From contig NC_092562.1 in assembly GCF_037975245.1 (NCBI RefSeq), positions 29,279,554 to 29,339,553 of the forward strand: a DNA stretch of 60,000 nt, given 5' to 3'. Numbering within the stretch: position 1 is the first letter of the stretch; each line of letters begins with the position of its first letter. This DNA comes from Apostichopus japonicus. Taxonomy: Eukaryota > Echinodermata > Holothuroidea > Aspidochirotida > Stichopodidae. The notes beneath the pieces were generated by a model. The model had not been told where the DNA came from. It saw only the letters and a list, made by a program, of their open reading frames with translations, and did not search any database. The position numbers and the translations under genes were made by a program. Below, piece by piece: positions 12,301 through 26,800 of this stretch.

Positions 12301-12767
12301 AATAAATATTAGTTAATAGAGTAGTTAGAGTATTGGCAGAGTATAGCTCTATATTGAAGGTATATAGAGTTTTGTTTCTATCCTTTGTCTCTAGACAAAC
12401 TTGACATACCAAAGACTAGATCTCTATGTCAACAATGAAAATAAGAACCACATATATCAACAGTATATAGTGTCCTGTCCTGACGTAACCTAATGCACCT
12501 GTCAGAGGAGGTAATATGTAATCTCGGAATATATCTTAATATTTCGAAATTCTACTTCCGAATCAAGAACACTACGGACCACTATACGGACCATTGTGCT
12601 TCCAATTTTACTGAATAATACATTTCATTAAAGATCATGAGATTCCAGTCCCTCTTTCTGACCAAACCATATCATTGTAGTTTGATCCCTTTCATTTTAA
12701 GTGTTAGATATTGATAAACTTGTTGTTAAACGATCTGATTGAGTAAGCCACACTGAACCATAAAGTC
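9342..12767. other. non-coding, nothing recognised
   Basis: Low-GC sequence with short frames lacking domains. A run of C lies at about 11587-11600. No RNA gene or exon is supported. Confidence 0.5.
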
Positions 12768-13446
12768 AACTATACCTGTATGCTGTAACCCTATAGTCAA
12801 CTCTGCATGTATACTGTAACCCTATAGTCAACTATACCTGTATGCTGTAACCTATGGTCAACTATACATGTATGCTGTAACTATATATTCAACTATACCT
12901 GTATGCTCTAACCCTATAGTCAACGATACATGTAGGCTGTAACCCTATAGTCAACGATACCTGTAGGCTGTAACCCTATAGTCAACTACACCTGTATGCT
13001 GTAACCATATATTAAATTATACCTGTATGCTGTAACCCTATAGTCAACTATACCTGTATGCTGTAACCATATATTCAACTATACCTGTAGGCTGTAACCA
13101 TATATTAAACTATACCTGTGTGCTGTAACCCTTTAGTCAACTATTCCTGCATGATATAACCCTATAGTCAAATATACCTGTATGCTGTACAGTAACCCTA
13201 TAGTCAACTATTCCTGTATGATATAACCCTATGGGCAATTATACATGTATGCTGTACAGTAACCCTATAGTCAACTATTCCTGTATGATATAACCCTATA
13301 GTCAAATATACCTGTATGCTGTACAGTAACCCTATAGTCAACTATTCCTGTATGATATAACCCTATGGGCAATTATACATGTATGCTGTAACCCTAAAGT
13401 CAACTATTCCTGTATGCTGTAACCCTATAGTCAACTATACCTGTTG
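12768..13446. repeat. ~31-bp minisatellite, about 20 copies
   Basis: Tandem units built on ATGCTGTAACCCTATAGTCA followed by ACTATACCTGT. Variants such as a 5-base CTGTACAGTAACC insertion and TATGATATAACC recur in the same order near 13166-13260 and 13293-13390, a sign of higher-order duplication of multi-unit blocks. No coding frame is conserved, so this is a non-coding satellite. Confidence 0.95.
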
Positions 13447-15686
13447 GCGTAATGGTCAACAATTTGAAACTGATGTCTCTATATGTTGCCTACTTATGCA
13501 CTACTTGGACGCGTGCATATATTAGGTCTCTGTGAAATAGACTTATATCATACGAAATAATGTCAGTTAGTCTCGCTATGAATTAGACACATAATTTTGA
13601 AGATACGTGACACATGGAAAGTGCGGCCGATTAAACATGTTTTATTGCTCATGACTTACAAAATATGGATAGAAAAATTACCGGTACATACATAATTAAT
13701 TAGCATTTCTTTTTTTGTTGCTTTTTCATTGCTATAGCAACAGAAGGAAACGCCTCAGTTTTATTGTTTTCATAAGTTTAATTTTTCTTAGAAAGATGGA
13801 AATGCCCGTGCCCGTTATTATTTATAATGAGCAAAGTGCATGATTATCTGAAAATATCAAATGAAATGCAAAGTCACATGTTGAGGGATTAAGGGACATA
13901 GGTTTTCTATCGTGTTTCGTTTGTTTCGTAAAGGTCGGTGCAACAAATGAGAATACCCCATGAGTATTTTATCCGGGGGATAATCTAAACGTGCCTTTGG
14001 AGTTCTGCAGTAGTGTGCATATTCATTTCTACGTTTGCAGCCGACTAAATTTTATACTGTGACTGGTGGGTGTATCGTTTTACCTGAGTACTTTCCATTT
14101 ATTTCGGTATTGGGAAATTGTATTATTACCCTTAAAAATCCCTCTTATCCTTGTTACAATTGCAACATTCAGGGACAAAGGTCAACTAGAGTGTTGTCTC
14201 CAGTCGCAATATTATTGTCATACTGAGGAAGATTCTACGATAGTGTAGAATATCCCCTTTGACACTATAGTGAAGAACAACCCCGGATTGAATTATTAAG
14301 GGGATGTTCTGCACTTTCGTACTGGTACACCGTTCTCACTGGCGCTCTGAAAGGGTAAGATCTGGAAGGACGGATGGACAAAAGAGTGGTCGCAGTCCTG
14401 GGTGTGAAATGGAGGGAGGGGGGGGGGCTGGGGGAGGGCATGGCACTGTGCTAAAATATTCAAAATTTGGCTTCGATAAAAGAGGTACGTTCATAAGTAG
14501 CGTAAAAACAGATACGTCAGTGAGATAAAGATTATTTTATGACCGTTACGATTTTTTTTATAAATATGTAAAAACACGCGTTGTGCAGGGAGGTATCGAG
14601 GATTATGTAAAGGAGGGGCATGGCCCTGGGGTAGTTGCAGCGACTCCTTTGTGTCGTGATGTCAAGGGGTCCTCCCTAAGGAAAACAATTAGTCAACATT
14701 AAAAAGTTAAATGGTGCATTATGAGGCATATTTATGCAATAAATGAGGAGTATAGTTATCAGTTGTTGTCTTTTGTGTTTCCTTGAAGAGTTTAGTACGT
14801 AACTTCGAATAATGCTCTTAACCGTTAGGTCAGTTCAAATACTTCACTGACGGAAGAACCAAGAAAGCCACTCAATGTTTTTTGCTCTCTTCCTGCTCTT
14901 TCTTGGTCAGTTTATTACTAACCACAAAATGTGTGCTCTTGTTTATGTTTCGTGAGTTTTAAAGTAACCTTTAAGGTTCATTCTAGGTTCATTATACATA
15001 GGCCTATTTTAATATTACATGGGTGTGTTTGTTTTCTATCACATTTTATACTGCCTTAATTCTTTTAATGACATTGAAAATAAACAAAATTACTAAACTA
15101 ATGAAAAACGCCTTTACAACATTGACATCAAATCCTTCTTTATTTTGCTGTTACATCCACGCGTTATACATCAGCCATGCATCAGTTTTACATCAACCAT
15201 ATTTCTAAAATTTACAAGACAGACGAGTAAAATGGTTTTAATTTGTAGTATCGTTTCCTTCACTATATATAATACAAATTATTAATATTCGGCTCCAAGG
15301 CTAGGCGTTATTCATTATAATAAATCAGGTTTTTGTACATTTTGATTTTGTCTTCTTTTTTTTTTTGGTCGTCGTGATTTTTAATAAGGACTTTATTATA
15401 CTTGATACTGCTCTAGAGTCGTTGCATCATTTTTCAATGGATTCCGGTTGCCCTGCTTGTTGATTGCAATATGATTTTTAGTGATTAATATTGCTTCAAG
15501 TCCATGCTGGTATCATTCAGACTGAATCGCTATTGTCCAAAACTTCTAACCACAAAAAGACAAAAAGGAGCACAAAGGGATAAAAGAAAAAGAGAAATAA
15601 TTAAAAGATAACGAGCAACAACCATGCACTACTGCATGTGTTGATGACTTGATCTAGCGATATCAGAGGAGACTGTCCCTCTTTAA
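13447..15686. other. non-coding, nothing recognised
   Basis: AT-rich sequence. G-rich patches occur near 14400-14440 and 14590-14640. Open frames are short and carry no motif. Confidence 0.5.
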
Positions 15687-15937
15687 TTGAATGGATGGAT
15701 GGATGGACGGACGGACGGACGGACGGACGGACGGACGGACGGACGGACGGACGGACGGACGGACGGACGGACGGAAGGACGGACGGACGGACGGACGGAC
15801 GGACGGACGGACGGACGGACGGACGGACGGACGGACGGACGGACGGACGGACGGATATGGACGGACGGATATGGACGGACGGATATGGACGGACGGATAT
15901 GGACGGATATGGACAGACGGACGGATATGGTCGTAGA
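15687..15937. repeat. (GGAC)n tetranucleotide array with a GGATATGGAC variant block
   Basis: About 165 bases of nearly perfect GGAC repeat preceded by four GGAT units, then a 3' block in which ATATGGACGGACGG units alternate. Open frames on both strands (RTDG or RPSV peptides) follow from the 4-base period, which repeats every 12 bases in any frame; they are not genes. Confidence 0.97.
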
Positions 15938-17560
15938 AATGTAAACATAATGTAGGGCATGAAACTCGCAATAAAATGTCAAATGTGGGCAAACCGGGTA
16001 CAAATGTAAGGACGCTACGTAACCTTGAGCAAACTTAACAAATATATTGTCCGCATCATGAATATTTGGAGGAAAAAATGCTTCGCCTTTATATGAATAC
16101 GTTACGTTTGCAAATCAGCGCATACTCATTCGAACGTCTTTTACGTCACCCAAATTGATATATTTTCATCTCTGTAGATAAACAAAGTGCATGGACGACA
16201 TTTGTACCCGGAAGCTTTTCACCGTAACTTAAATTTCTTGAAAATTCTTAATAACTTCCGAGATACCCGTTGATAAAACACGTTAGTTACTGATGTTTGT
16301 TTATCAGTTCTGAACATCACCGGTTAATAATCCCAAGAGTGCAAACACTTGAGGCAATAATAAAGTTATGAATATATATATATAGAAGTAAAGGTAAACA
16401 TTATAAAATGGTTTCCTAAATTTCAGTCTTCAAGCTGAATAAGTCAGTTAAACTCAGTATATACAATTCAGCAACTCATGCATCGAACCTGAACAGATGG
16501 TGGCCAGATGCATGAATATCTTTAATCCGATCTTTGATGAACAATCGCTAGATGTTTCCTTTTTTTTGTGGGGGGGGGGGGTGAAAACTAGACATTTATT
16601 GTCTGCAATATTATTCGCTGCAATACTATGAAGAAATGTAAAAACTTGGAGTAAGCACTGCCAAAAAAAAAAAAACACATATTTCAAAGAGAGAACTTCA
16701 AGAGCAAAAAATCCTCTTGAATTTCAACGGAAGCGTGATAAAGTTTACACTTGATATCAATCATATACACAGTGAAAAATATTGCTTTACTATGAGGATA
16801 ACCTTCACGATGTACATTCTAACACGGGTACTCTGCATTTCATTTGCTTGAATGCTTTTATGCTATGAATTTATGTCGTTGCCAATACTCGAAGGACGAG
16901 CTTCACATTTTGTTGATAAATGATGCGCATGCACTTTAGACAAGGACTGTATGTGATCATTCTCAGATGGAGTTTTGTAAATATATAAAAGTTATCAAAA
17001 ATAGGTTGAAAGATTCTTCCGTCGAAAGCCCAGGCCTCACTCCGTCACTAAGGGAACGGAGGCGTTATAACAAAACAGTTGTACAATTTCCTTGGCGAAC
17101 AGGTACTTGATGCAATTAAATGTAAAGCTAACGTAAATAAATACCGTAATCATAAATTCCATGTGTGTTCATAAAATGTCCTTTGCTACAGCCTTTGCTG
17201 TAGGCTATATATATATATATATATATATCACTGACCTCTGTCAACTTGGATCCACTTTATTGTCACTGGACACGATGGTTAAGTGTTACTTATAACCGTT
17301 TAATAAGAAAACCCTCCTTTAATTCACTCAATTCCATTAAGTGCCCACTATAAGCACTCATTAAATCCAACCTAGCTAAAAGTTAATTTCTAAATTCTAA
17401 AAGTGAAATTGGAAATCCTACTTCGTATATACCACAGCCACTCTGTCCATATTAAAACCTTGCAGAGGGATTCTTTTGTAGGTCAATTCGATGTCTTTTG
17501 CGAAAGATTCTTTCACCACATTTTGTTATTTTCTATTTTATTTCTTTTTCCTTTTGACAG
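15938..17560. other. non-coding upstream of the alpha-arrestin gene
   Basis: No coding exon recognised. Poly-G at about 16569-16581, poly-A near 16663-16675 and TA tract at about 17206-17228. A promoter for the downstream gene could lie here but no convincing core element was seen. Confidence 0.4.
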
Positions 17561-17684
17561 ACGGAGACCGTTCCATGGAAGGCGGTTTGTGACAGAATGT
17601 GAAGTCAAAATCGATTGCCCTACCTGTGAACTTCTTAGCCGGATTTTGTTTTTTATTGATTCTGTACTATACAGTTAACTGGAA
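17561..17684 (+). other. probable 5' UTR part of the first coding exon, alpha-arrestin gene
   Basis: A T-rich tract ending in CTTTTGACAG at 17551-17560 makes a good splice acceptor. It is followed by 124 bases leading to the ATG at 17685. An in-frame TAA at 17676-17678 closes the frame just upstream of that ATG. This suggests an upstream non-coding exon, not identified, and fixes the translation start. Inferred from splice consensus only. Confidence 0.45.
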
Positions 17685-17802
17685 ATGGGAGCTATTCAAG
17701 AATTCGATATTTTCCTAGACGATTCGTTGGAGGTTTATCATTGCGGCGAAAAGCTGACTGGTCACGTGTTACTAACATTGACCAAAGATTTGGCTATGAA
17801 AG
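17685..17802 (+). CDS. alpha-arrestin coding exon 1
   Basis: Encodes residues 1-39 plus one base (phase 1 exit), starting MGAIQEFDIFLDDSLEVY. It contains the first beta strands of the arrestin N domain, including the G-E-x-L-x-G-H-V turn. The donor is AAAG|GTAAGT. In-frame read-through past the donor ends after about 20 codons. Confidence 0.88.
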
Positions 17803-20800
17803 GTAAGTTGGCTGTCGAAAAAGTCAGTTTTGAAAGCCACGTTAACATTGCAGTTAATTTCGACTGAGGGATGCTTGATAGAATTCCATACTGTGGTTAT
17901 CCTTGTACAATCCTGACCCTCAACCACTTCTGTCATTTATAAAATACTAATAAATTAAAAGGAAACTTTCTAAAAACAGAAACGTAATATTCATACATTA
18001 ATATTTTCTAAAGAAGATGATTTGAACAATTTGTCATTTGTTAATGGAGAAATTACATTACAACATAACAGCTAATAGAAAACGCACTAAATTGTGATAA
18101 CAACACGGGCTGCAATTCATTAAGCACACAAGGAGACGTTAAACTACATCATTGCAGCTAATAGCAAACTCACTAAATTGTGATAACTACACGGGCTGCA
18201 ATTCATTGAGCACAAAATGAGATTTGAATGAATGAACATAAGCAGCATAATTTCACATACATATTAGATATATTGCGATAATATCTTCTGGAATAAATCA
18301 TTATTTCTTACTTTCTTTTGACTTACAGCAAATTTTTGCATCGAACTTGGTCAATCTTTGATACAGTTCGATACCCAACTGGTATTACTATGCAATTCAT
18401 TGGCGTATAGCTATCGTCCAGTTTTATTCAAATACAAGGAGGGGGGAAAGTCACTAATCTGAACCCCCCAAAAAATCATACATTTTTTTTTCAATTAATT
18501 TATTCTTTTGTATGTAGGCTAATCCACTAAGTTCAAACTTCTACAGGAGAAATTACAAATTACAGCGTTGATCATTCTCGCCTCGCTGATATGTTTTAAT
18601 GAAGTTACATACCTTGAAAGTTATTCATTACGTCCTAAGGACTCGAATCCTGTTTTCATTAAATAACCCCCCTGTTCACAAACGTATCTATGTAAAGTTC
18701 CCAGTCAATAAATAAACCAACCCAAAACGCAAAGCAATTCCTTTTTTAATTCTACCTTCATTAAAGATTAAAAGCTTCAATATTTGTGTCGACTGTAAAT
18801 ATTACTCATGAGGGAGTAGTATAGTGATCATTGTTTATGAAAAGATGATAACACATACCAATCATCAGCTCATTACTTTGAAAGAAAGTACCATAATGTT
18901 ATTCTAACATTTTCAAATTTACGACAATGACGTAACAACATATAAATACAAGATTCGTCAAAGTTAACGGAAAATATATCATTCATCGATTATCCTTCAC
19001 TTGAACGGTTTTGATGATTAGTTTGTTTTATATTTGTTTAATCTAAGAGTTAATGTAGCTTAAAATAAGGATCTTTCTGGTTTGTGATGTTTCATGAAAA
19101 TATAGTCTGTCATTAACGTTGAAATTCTTCGGCGTTTATGGTTGAATGCTTTTTGAAAATAACCATAAACTATTACGATTGAAAGCAGTTTTGATTTTTC
19201 TATTTTTGGACAGACCCTCTCCCACATTTTTACCGACTCGGCCGACTATTACTCAAGAAGTACATGTTTTTTTTTAATGTTTAAAACTTAAATATATCTA
19301 TAAACTTTAAGTAGCCAACATATCGAAGACTATATAAATCAATTTTAGCCTAATCAACTCTTACCGATACCAATTGTTATTTATAATAGATCCCATTGGT
19401 GCGAACGGATCATTTGATCCTTGCAAAGCTTATTACTGTTGTTTATGAAAGCAAGGAATCCATTCATCCATTGTTTTGCACGTTAGGTACCTTACACCTT
19501 AAGTAACCTACATATCGAGTATCAAATTTATAAATTTGAGCCTAATCAACTCATATCTATCCCAATTGTGTTTTTTTTTATAATAGATCAGCTTATTACT
19601 GTTGTTTATGAAAGCAAGAAATCCATTCATCCATTGTTTTGACATAATTGATTCATATGACGGCATACTTTTAAGGAATGCCTTTATCATGCTTATCGGG
19701 TTTATCAGGTTCAGACGATTCAATTTATCAGGGGTCTCCCAATATCCATGATTGGTTCCGATATTTTGAACCAACAGTACACAACTGCCTGACAAATAAA
19801 CTTATAGCCAGACAGTACTTTGTAGCTTTCACAAAATTTACAGGTTTGTGTCTGTTGCAGATCTGATGAAGTAAAGTTGTAAAGACCACAGCGCCCCCTT
19901 AATCTGAGGCTACATAAACGATAGCTTCTCTCCACTGGTTACATTTTGTATTAAAAACGTCATTTTCTCTCGATTGACGACAGTGTATAAGTGTAATTAC
20001 CGCAATTGCAAACTTGTTTCCTAAATTTCCAACAACTTCCACAATATCTGCCAAACCATATCTTACATACTGTATAAACAATATAAATAATTACAAAAAC
20101 TCGTTAGTTGAAAATTAATCTCCTCAGTCAAGTTAGGTCGACGCGTTTTGGAAGTGATTAGTATAATATTTGGGTCGTTAAAGCGGAATAAATCATCCTG
20201 GCCGTCATAACGATGTATAAAGTAACTAGATATTCCAATGCGCGAACAGATAAAGCTGTTAAGAACATTGCTTGCAAAGAATTGAGCTGAACATTTTAAA
20301 CAAGTTCGTCGTCGCTGGTCGATTTAAAAAACACTCTCGGTCTTGTTTTGTGACACATTGTCTGTCTAATCCGTCGCACTTTGCTCGATTGACGTCATCA
20401 ATATGATTAAAGTGTCGCGTCCACATGTAATCAGTTCAACTTGTTTCATAGAGAGTAGAGGATTTGTTTACTACAGGGAAATGAGAAGATCGTAGAGTAA
20501 GCAACGGAGTGACATCGCCACACGATAAATAATATTAAACGTTAAAAGTATTATAGAATGACTTTATAATGCTGGATTTTGGTCTTGTTAGTGTCATAGC
20601 CCAAGAGAAAAGGAACATTCAAGTCCTGGCCTAGCAATGTTTCTTTACCTTTTCCTGATTTCAAAATATTTAGCATTAAAATAGTATAAAGCTCTGGAAT
20701 GCGCCTTTAACGGCGCAGTCCTAAATGTTAATGTTGATCAAATTGTTTTGTAAAGTCTAATCTTTAGTCAAACTGCAGAGCAACATTGGATGACACATAT

Positions 20801-23800
20801 GTCCTTGCACAACATCTACTGCATCGCAAAAATTTTATTGCTCCATCGTAAACAAATTTCTATCGCATCGTAAACTAATTTCTACTGCATCGTAAACTCA
20901 TTTCTACTGCATCGTTAACTAGTGTCTACTGCATCGTAAACTCATTTCTACTGCATCGTAAATACGCCATTCATTATGATGTTTATCTGGTGAGGTTAGT
21001 GTCGCACCTGAGGGACTGGCCTAATTGTCTGGGAATTATAATATATAATTCAGGCACTTTTATCGATGAGCCTGAGATGCTTTAATTATCATTTCTCAAA
21101 AACCTGGTGTAGAAATACAACATGGACGGATAGCAGTAGTTTTTAGTGTGGCGGTTATATCACATTATAATCTAAATCATTTACTTTGCTTTTCACTAAC
21201 CTGTCTCCTCGCAAAATAACAAATGCACTTTTGCTCTACCATGGCTAGGGAGTCAAACAATATTGGTTCAGGAGAACAAGTATATTTCTTCACATTTCTG
21301 TAGCCATTCATCCCAAATCGCATACAGATAATATTGAAAAATTATAACTGCATCCCGAGGCTCTCTCTCTCTTTGTGGAAGTGGGGATGGGGTGGGGGAG
21401 GGGGTCAACCTCATTTTGACCTCAATTTTTACGAACATATACTACCAAGATCGTTTAAAACATTCAAGGATTGAGCCCCCCCCCCCCTCCCCTTCTCTCT
21501 CTCTCTAATCAATGCAAATGACTGAACCAAGGATTTACATATAATTTTACCCTATAAAGATCTACATTGCTGTGAAAGTGATCAAATGTGAGTATTGTTT
21601 TCCACACTCGACCATTAAAGGAATACTAAACATTCCAGAAATAAAATGTTACTCAGGTTACACAAAAAAAAAAAAGATTAACAAGGCGACTGCAGGGCAG
21701 ATTGCAGACACGCATTCAAGCAATTGAGAAAAACTACCTAACTCAATATGATGATACGTGAATCCGATTTCGTTTGCGCTTGCCTTAAATGATTCTAATG
21801 TGCCGAATGAATCCCTCATGATGCCAGATTTATCAAAATCGAAATGATTCCTTCATTGGTATCAAATTAATTAATAAAGTAAACATAATTTGAAGGTTAA
21901 TTACAGGTGTAAGTTTAATCGGCCTTCCAAATTATTGTTATGTGTCCCACTATTTCTTTAAAGCAGTTATTAGCACAAACTTGCGGGTCGACCGAATTAA
22001 TTACCTAAATGTGCCGCTTCTACGACCTCGGAGCCACGCCTTTCCTTTTATAAATCTGAATCCGCACCTGTGAGATGAGGGAGATGAGATGGCCAGAAAA
22101 CAGCTTTGTATCCATTAGGAGAAATCCCCACAAGTCACAAGACGATTGATCACAAAATTAAATTTTCTGACGTAATTGCAGGTTCACTCTGAGTAATCCT
22201 GTCATTAACATTTCGTATTAAAAGTTACCAAAAATATCATTCATATGTTTTTGTATGTGATTCGAGGTTTTAGACGTTAAAACCAAACATGGTTAATATA
22301 TGCCTACATTCTTTGGTAGAGAGTATTTGTAGCAATTCTTATCAGATGTTTCGAAAGTTGCTGTTTCATTCCAATGAACCTGCTTTCCGACAATTCAGAT
22401 ATCAACCTCACATCCCCTACCAAATGACTATGAGATCTGGTTCGGTTTACAGCTGCTCTATATATGACGTCAAACAGTAGTATGACAATTACCTGTCTGT
22501 ATCTACCAGCAATCATGAGATTTTATTTCTTCTAAGTTTTTGCTTACAGCTGTTCTCCGATTAGTAGCATAACTAGTACCGGTACTAATGGGTTGCCATA
22601 ATGGCAGTAAAGAGAGTTTTAGATTGCAACATGAATATGCCATTTTTTTCAGAAATTCCTAATTCATATTGAGCCTGCTCAGAATACTGAACCTCTTCAT
22701 CCATATCCAATACTATTTTTTACGGGTAGATAAACAGATAAAGATGATACTATCATTCTACGCGGGAAGTGTTAATCTCAATTTATTCTTACGGGTATAG
22801 ATATTACGTAATTAATTATAATCAGAACTAACTCTTTGTCAGTAGCCTACTTTAGTTTTAAGTTAAATTTTCTACCAGCAAAAATACTTGATGCGGTCTA
22901 TAGTCCTACATATATATATATATATATATATTACTATCTGCAACACCATGCATAGCATATAACTGTAGGTTATACATGGTGCGCATTAGACATATAGCAA
23001 GTATATACAGTAGCCTCGATAAGATAGAAAAAAAATTATAGCACCAGCAATTTATGAATATTCTCTTTTGTATGAGCAACATCAATCGTCTACATGAATT
23101 ATACTTAAAACTGATTTTCCGATGACAGAGAATGTACCACATATTTTAAAGAGACATAATATTCCACATTGTTATTTAAAAAACCCATCTCCAGATGTCG
23201 CCCCCCCCCCCCACTATTTCCTAAATAGCAAATGTACCCTACTGGCAAATGAAATGTGCCCCTTTGATGAAGAATTGTCTTTCGGATATCTTAAGCCTTT
23301 GTTAATTTTAATATTTTATTTTAATTATTCACGTACACCATAATAGTATTGATATCATACTAACACATCATATATATTTAGTGATATTGCCGGTGTGTAT
23401 CAGTTTATAGCATAACGAGTGGTGGTTGTGGAATGAGAAAGTGCCCTCTGAAGTTGTGCCCCCCCCCCCACTTTTTGGAAGCTTCCTACCCACTGAAAGG
23501 TGGTCTACCAATATCACAATACCAAGTTTGAAGAAACTCCAACTTGTGGTTGCCAAGTTATTGCAATTTGAAGATTTTAACATTTGACCCTGTGACCTCA
23601 TTAATATGCATGATATGAGCACCGAAATCAGTAGGGTTTTATCAACTCTAGTAGGGTGTCTGTGACGTCATTACGGTAGATGGCCTTCACAAGCTTTATT
23701 TACTTTTCTATAGTTTTCTGGTTGATTATCCTCGACATTTAGTCCCTTTGGAATTTTTCCTTATCATTCATTGTTCTCTGTGTCAGAATGTCTTCAAAAT

Positions 23801-26800
23801 ACAACTTTATTGTTATAAATACTATTCTCTTCTGTGAATACGTGAGTTATATATTTAAAAGAAGACAAAAACATTTTCGGCTGAAAATTATCACCAAAAA
23901 AAAATCAAATCTTTGCAATACGAAATGATATAAGAACATGCTGTTTTGACCTATATAGTGCAGATAAATTGCTAGCATTTTTATTTAGCAATCAACTTCA
24001 ACCGTTGGAATGTCCCTTTAAGGACAGTAAACCAACCAAAGGAATGTTCCTTTAATAACAGTTAGCCTGGTACTACTTACTGATACTGGTATTGTGCTAT
24101 TCTTGTTGTACGTTACTTCCCCTGAATTGCAACTATGAACATTGTGTACGTTGTCAACTAGATAAAATATCCTCAAATTTTTCAGAGCAATATAATGAAA
24201 ACGTGGCAATAACACCCTCTTTTCTACATGTGTATGGTATAATTATAGATTTTTAGTATAAATGTCAAATCGTGTGGATTTTATTCCCAATTAGTTAACG
24301 CATGCCCAGTCAAGCACATTACAGTTATTGTGAAAGTCTATCACGTGTCTATCACATGTTGCATTCTTCGACTTAAACATTACAAAGACGTATATATATT
24401 GCCGATAATAGTTCTGAGGTATAAGCGTTAATTCACTACTTGTATTAGATGATGTGAAATGCATTATAGAATAACGAAGGTTTTTACATTGCTTCAAAGG
24501 CAAGGGGGGGGGGGGGGAATGACACATAGCTGTACACAAATCTCTAAGAAGGTTGACGGTCAAACCTCAAATCTCAGTTCCAGCTAGAATCGTTTAGGAC
24601 TTTAGTAAAACATAATAATTGACTGTGTAACGGGAGTTTTTAGAATTAGTTTCTAATAAGTCTAAATTCTATACATTATTAAACACCTTTTGAACATGTT
24701 GAGCGAAGCGAAGAAACAAATATGTTTAAAATGTTAACACACGCGCTGAAGCCTATATGAGACCGGTACTCAACATATAGCCGGTAGACAGACGCTTCGT
24801 TCCCACAAATACCATCAAGAATCAAAATTCAAACAGAACTCGTGCACAGTATTCTATTGAGCGTTGCATATGATATCGACTTCTTCGAAAAAGAAGTCAG
24901 TGACGTGAACTCTGTTGAATTGAAAACCCGGCTAATATAAAATATGTTTTCACTGATAACGCTACGTCATGAAATAAGATGTTATATGAGAGGAAAAGAG
25001 AATCCTTGAGAAATAGAAACGTATAGTCCATCAAATTTATCGATGACTGATTGACGCATATAAAAATGACAGAATCATATATTTAAAGTGGCACATGTTA
25101 GGTTATAACGTTAGGTTACTCCTTGATAGTGTACTTCTTTTCATATATGATTGGTAACCTTTGAACATGTTAGGTTATAATGTTAGGTTGCTCCTTATAC
25201 TTCTCTACATATCATAAGCCAACTTTGAACATGTTAGGGTAATACGTTAGGTTGCTCCTTGATAGTGTAGGCCTACATCTTTTCACATTTGATGAATTAT
25301 TTGCACTTGGAGAAATCAATCGAGTCCTGGAAGTAATCTTGGAAAACTCCTACAAGAAAAGTAGATATGTAGGTAATTTATGATAGTTTCATATATATAT
25401 AGACCTACCTCTAGTAGCTAGTGCACTGTGATTAAAACGTACTACTTTTTTGGACATAAAGTTGGATTTCAAGAGTGAGCTGTATCGCATTGCTTCCAAA
25501 TATATACAAGCGTTTGTATCCTATTGTCATCCCATAAAGATTTGTGAGGCCACTAATTTACTAGTAAGATTTTAAAATCGTCCACATATGATCTCGTATT
25601 GTCAAACAGTTCACGCGGCGTGTTATTTAGGACATCACATACAAACAACAAGTCTCTAAAAGGTTATTACTTTCTATTTGTACCTCTTAGAGTAATGACG
25701 TCATCTTGCGGTAGATATTCATCCGCCTTGTTGGCTGTGTGATTAATTGAAGCTGTAAATCCCCATATCAGGAGGCCTTAATTTGTAATAAATTACAAGT
25801 TTTGTTTACATTCTGAACATTTCCCATCTCGTTTATGCGGATATCTGTCACCGTATCTGTCTTTTCCGATGGTTATATGTTCAATCGTTGATTACTGTGA
25901 CATGCTGGCACCGCTATAATTTGCAATATTTCATTAATACAAACATGTTTATTACGCATCACATAAATATACTGCAAATTGTAGCAGGATCGTAAATTAT
26001 TGTACTTTAAGTAAACAATATGATTTTCATTTGTAGAATAGTTTACATCCGTGTTCATTTCCTTCCTTTTTGTTAGACGTAAGAAATAGAACATGATTTT
26101 CAACATGGTTCATGCAATTCGATGTTTTTGTAAGAATCTCTCCCAAGTTTTGTTCAGACATGTACGGCACTTTTAACTGTTAACTGCGCATGCTTCATCA
26201 GTACGAACACTTGTACGTTGGCCAATCATGTAGTAGTAAAGAAGTTTAACCCCTGAATGACCTCGCAAGAGGTCCTGCGCGGGGATAATAGATTTGTTAT
26301 CAAAGAAAAGACAACGTTTGTTTGTTTTTTGGAGGATCGGTTGTCTTTGCTAAGCCAGGGATTGGCTGATAAGTAAAGTATCGTTACAATAGCATTGAAT
26401 AGAAAGCCATGGGTGAATGAAGGAAAGACCCCGAAGTCAGGGGACAAAAGAGACAAAAAACGTAGTTGATAGCTGATGTAAAGTCTGTATATTATGAATC
26501 ACTGTTATTTTCTTTCTTTATTTCTTTCTTTGTTGTATGCCACTTCTTCAAAAATGGTATGCGTATGAGAATGCTGTCCAACCAATACAAATTGTTTGAA
26601 CTGTTCTCAGCTATGTATACACTAGGAGAAGTTATCCTCTTTATTAAGATATAAGAGTTTATCATCTCTATCGGTGTTTACATTTATGTTATACGCAAAT
26701 ATAGATTACTATACCCTACGTATGTCAGTAGCCTAAACGTGTTAACACATTAAATCCAGTGTTAACACAAAGCCATATTGGTATGCTTACATCACACGAA

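Noticed and set aside
12768-13446. CRISPR-like array
   Set aside because: The repeats are contiguous without unique spacers, and the sequence is eukaryotic.
15601-16003. Several overlapping open frames of 80-120 codons on both strands (RTDG and RPSV repeats)
   Set aside because: Produced by the GGAC tetranucleotide array; all frames on both strands are open and repetitive.
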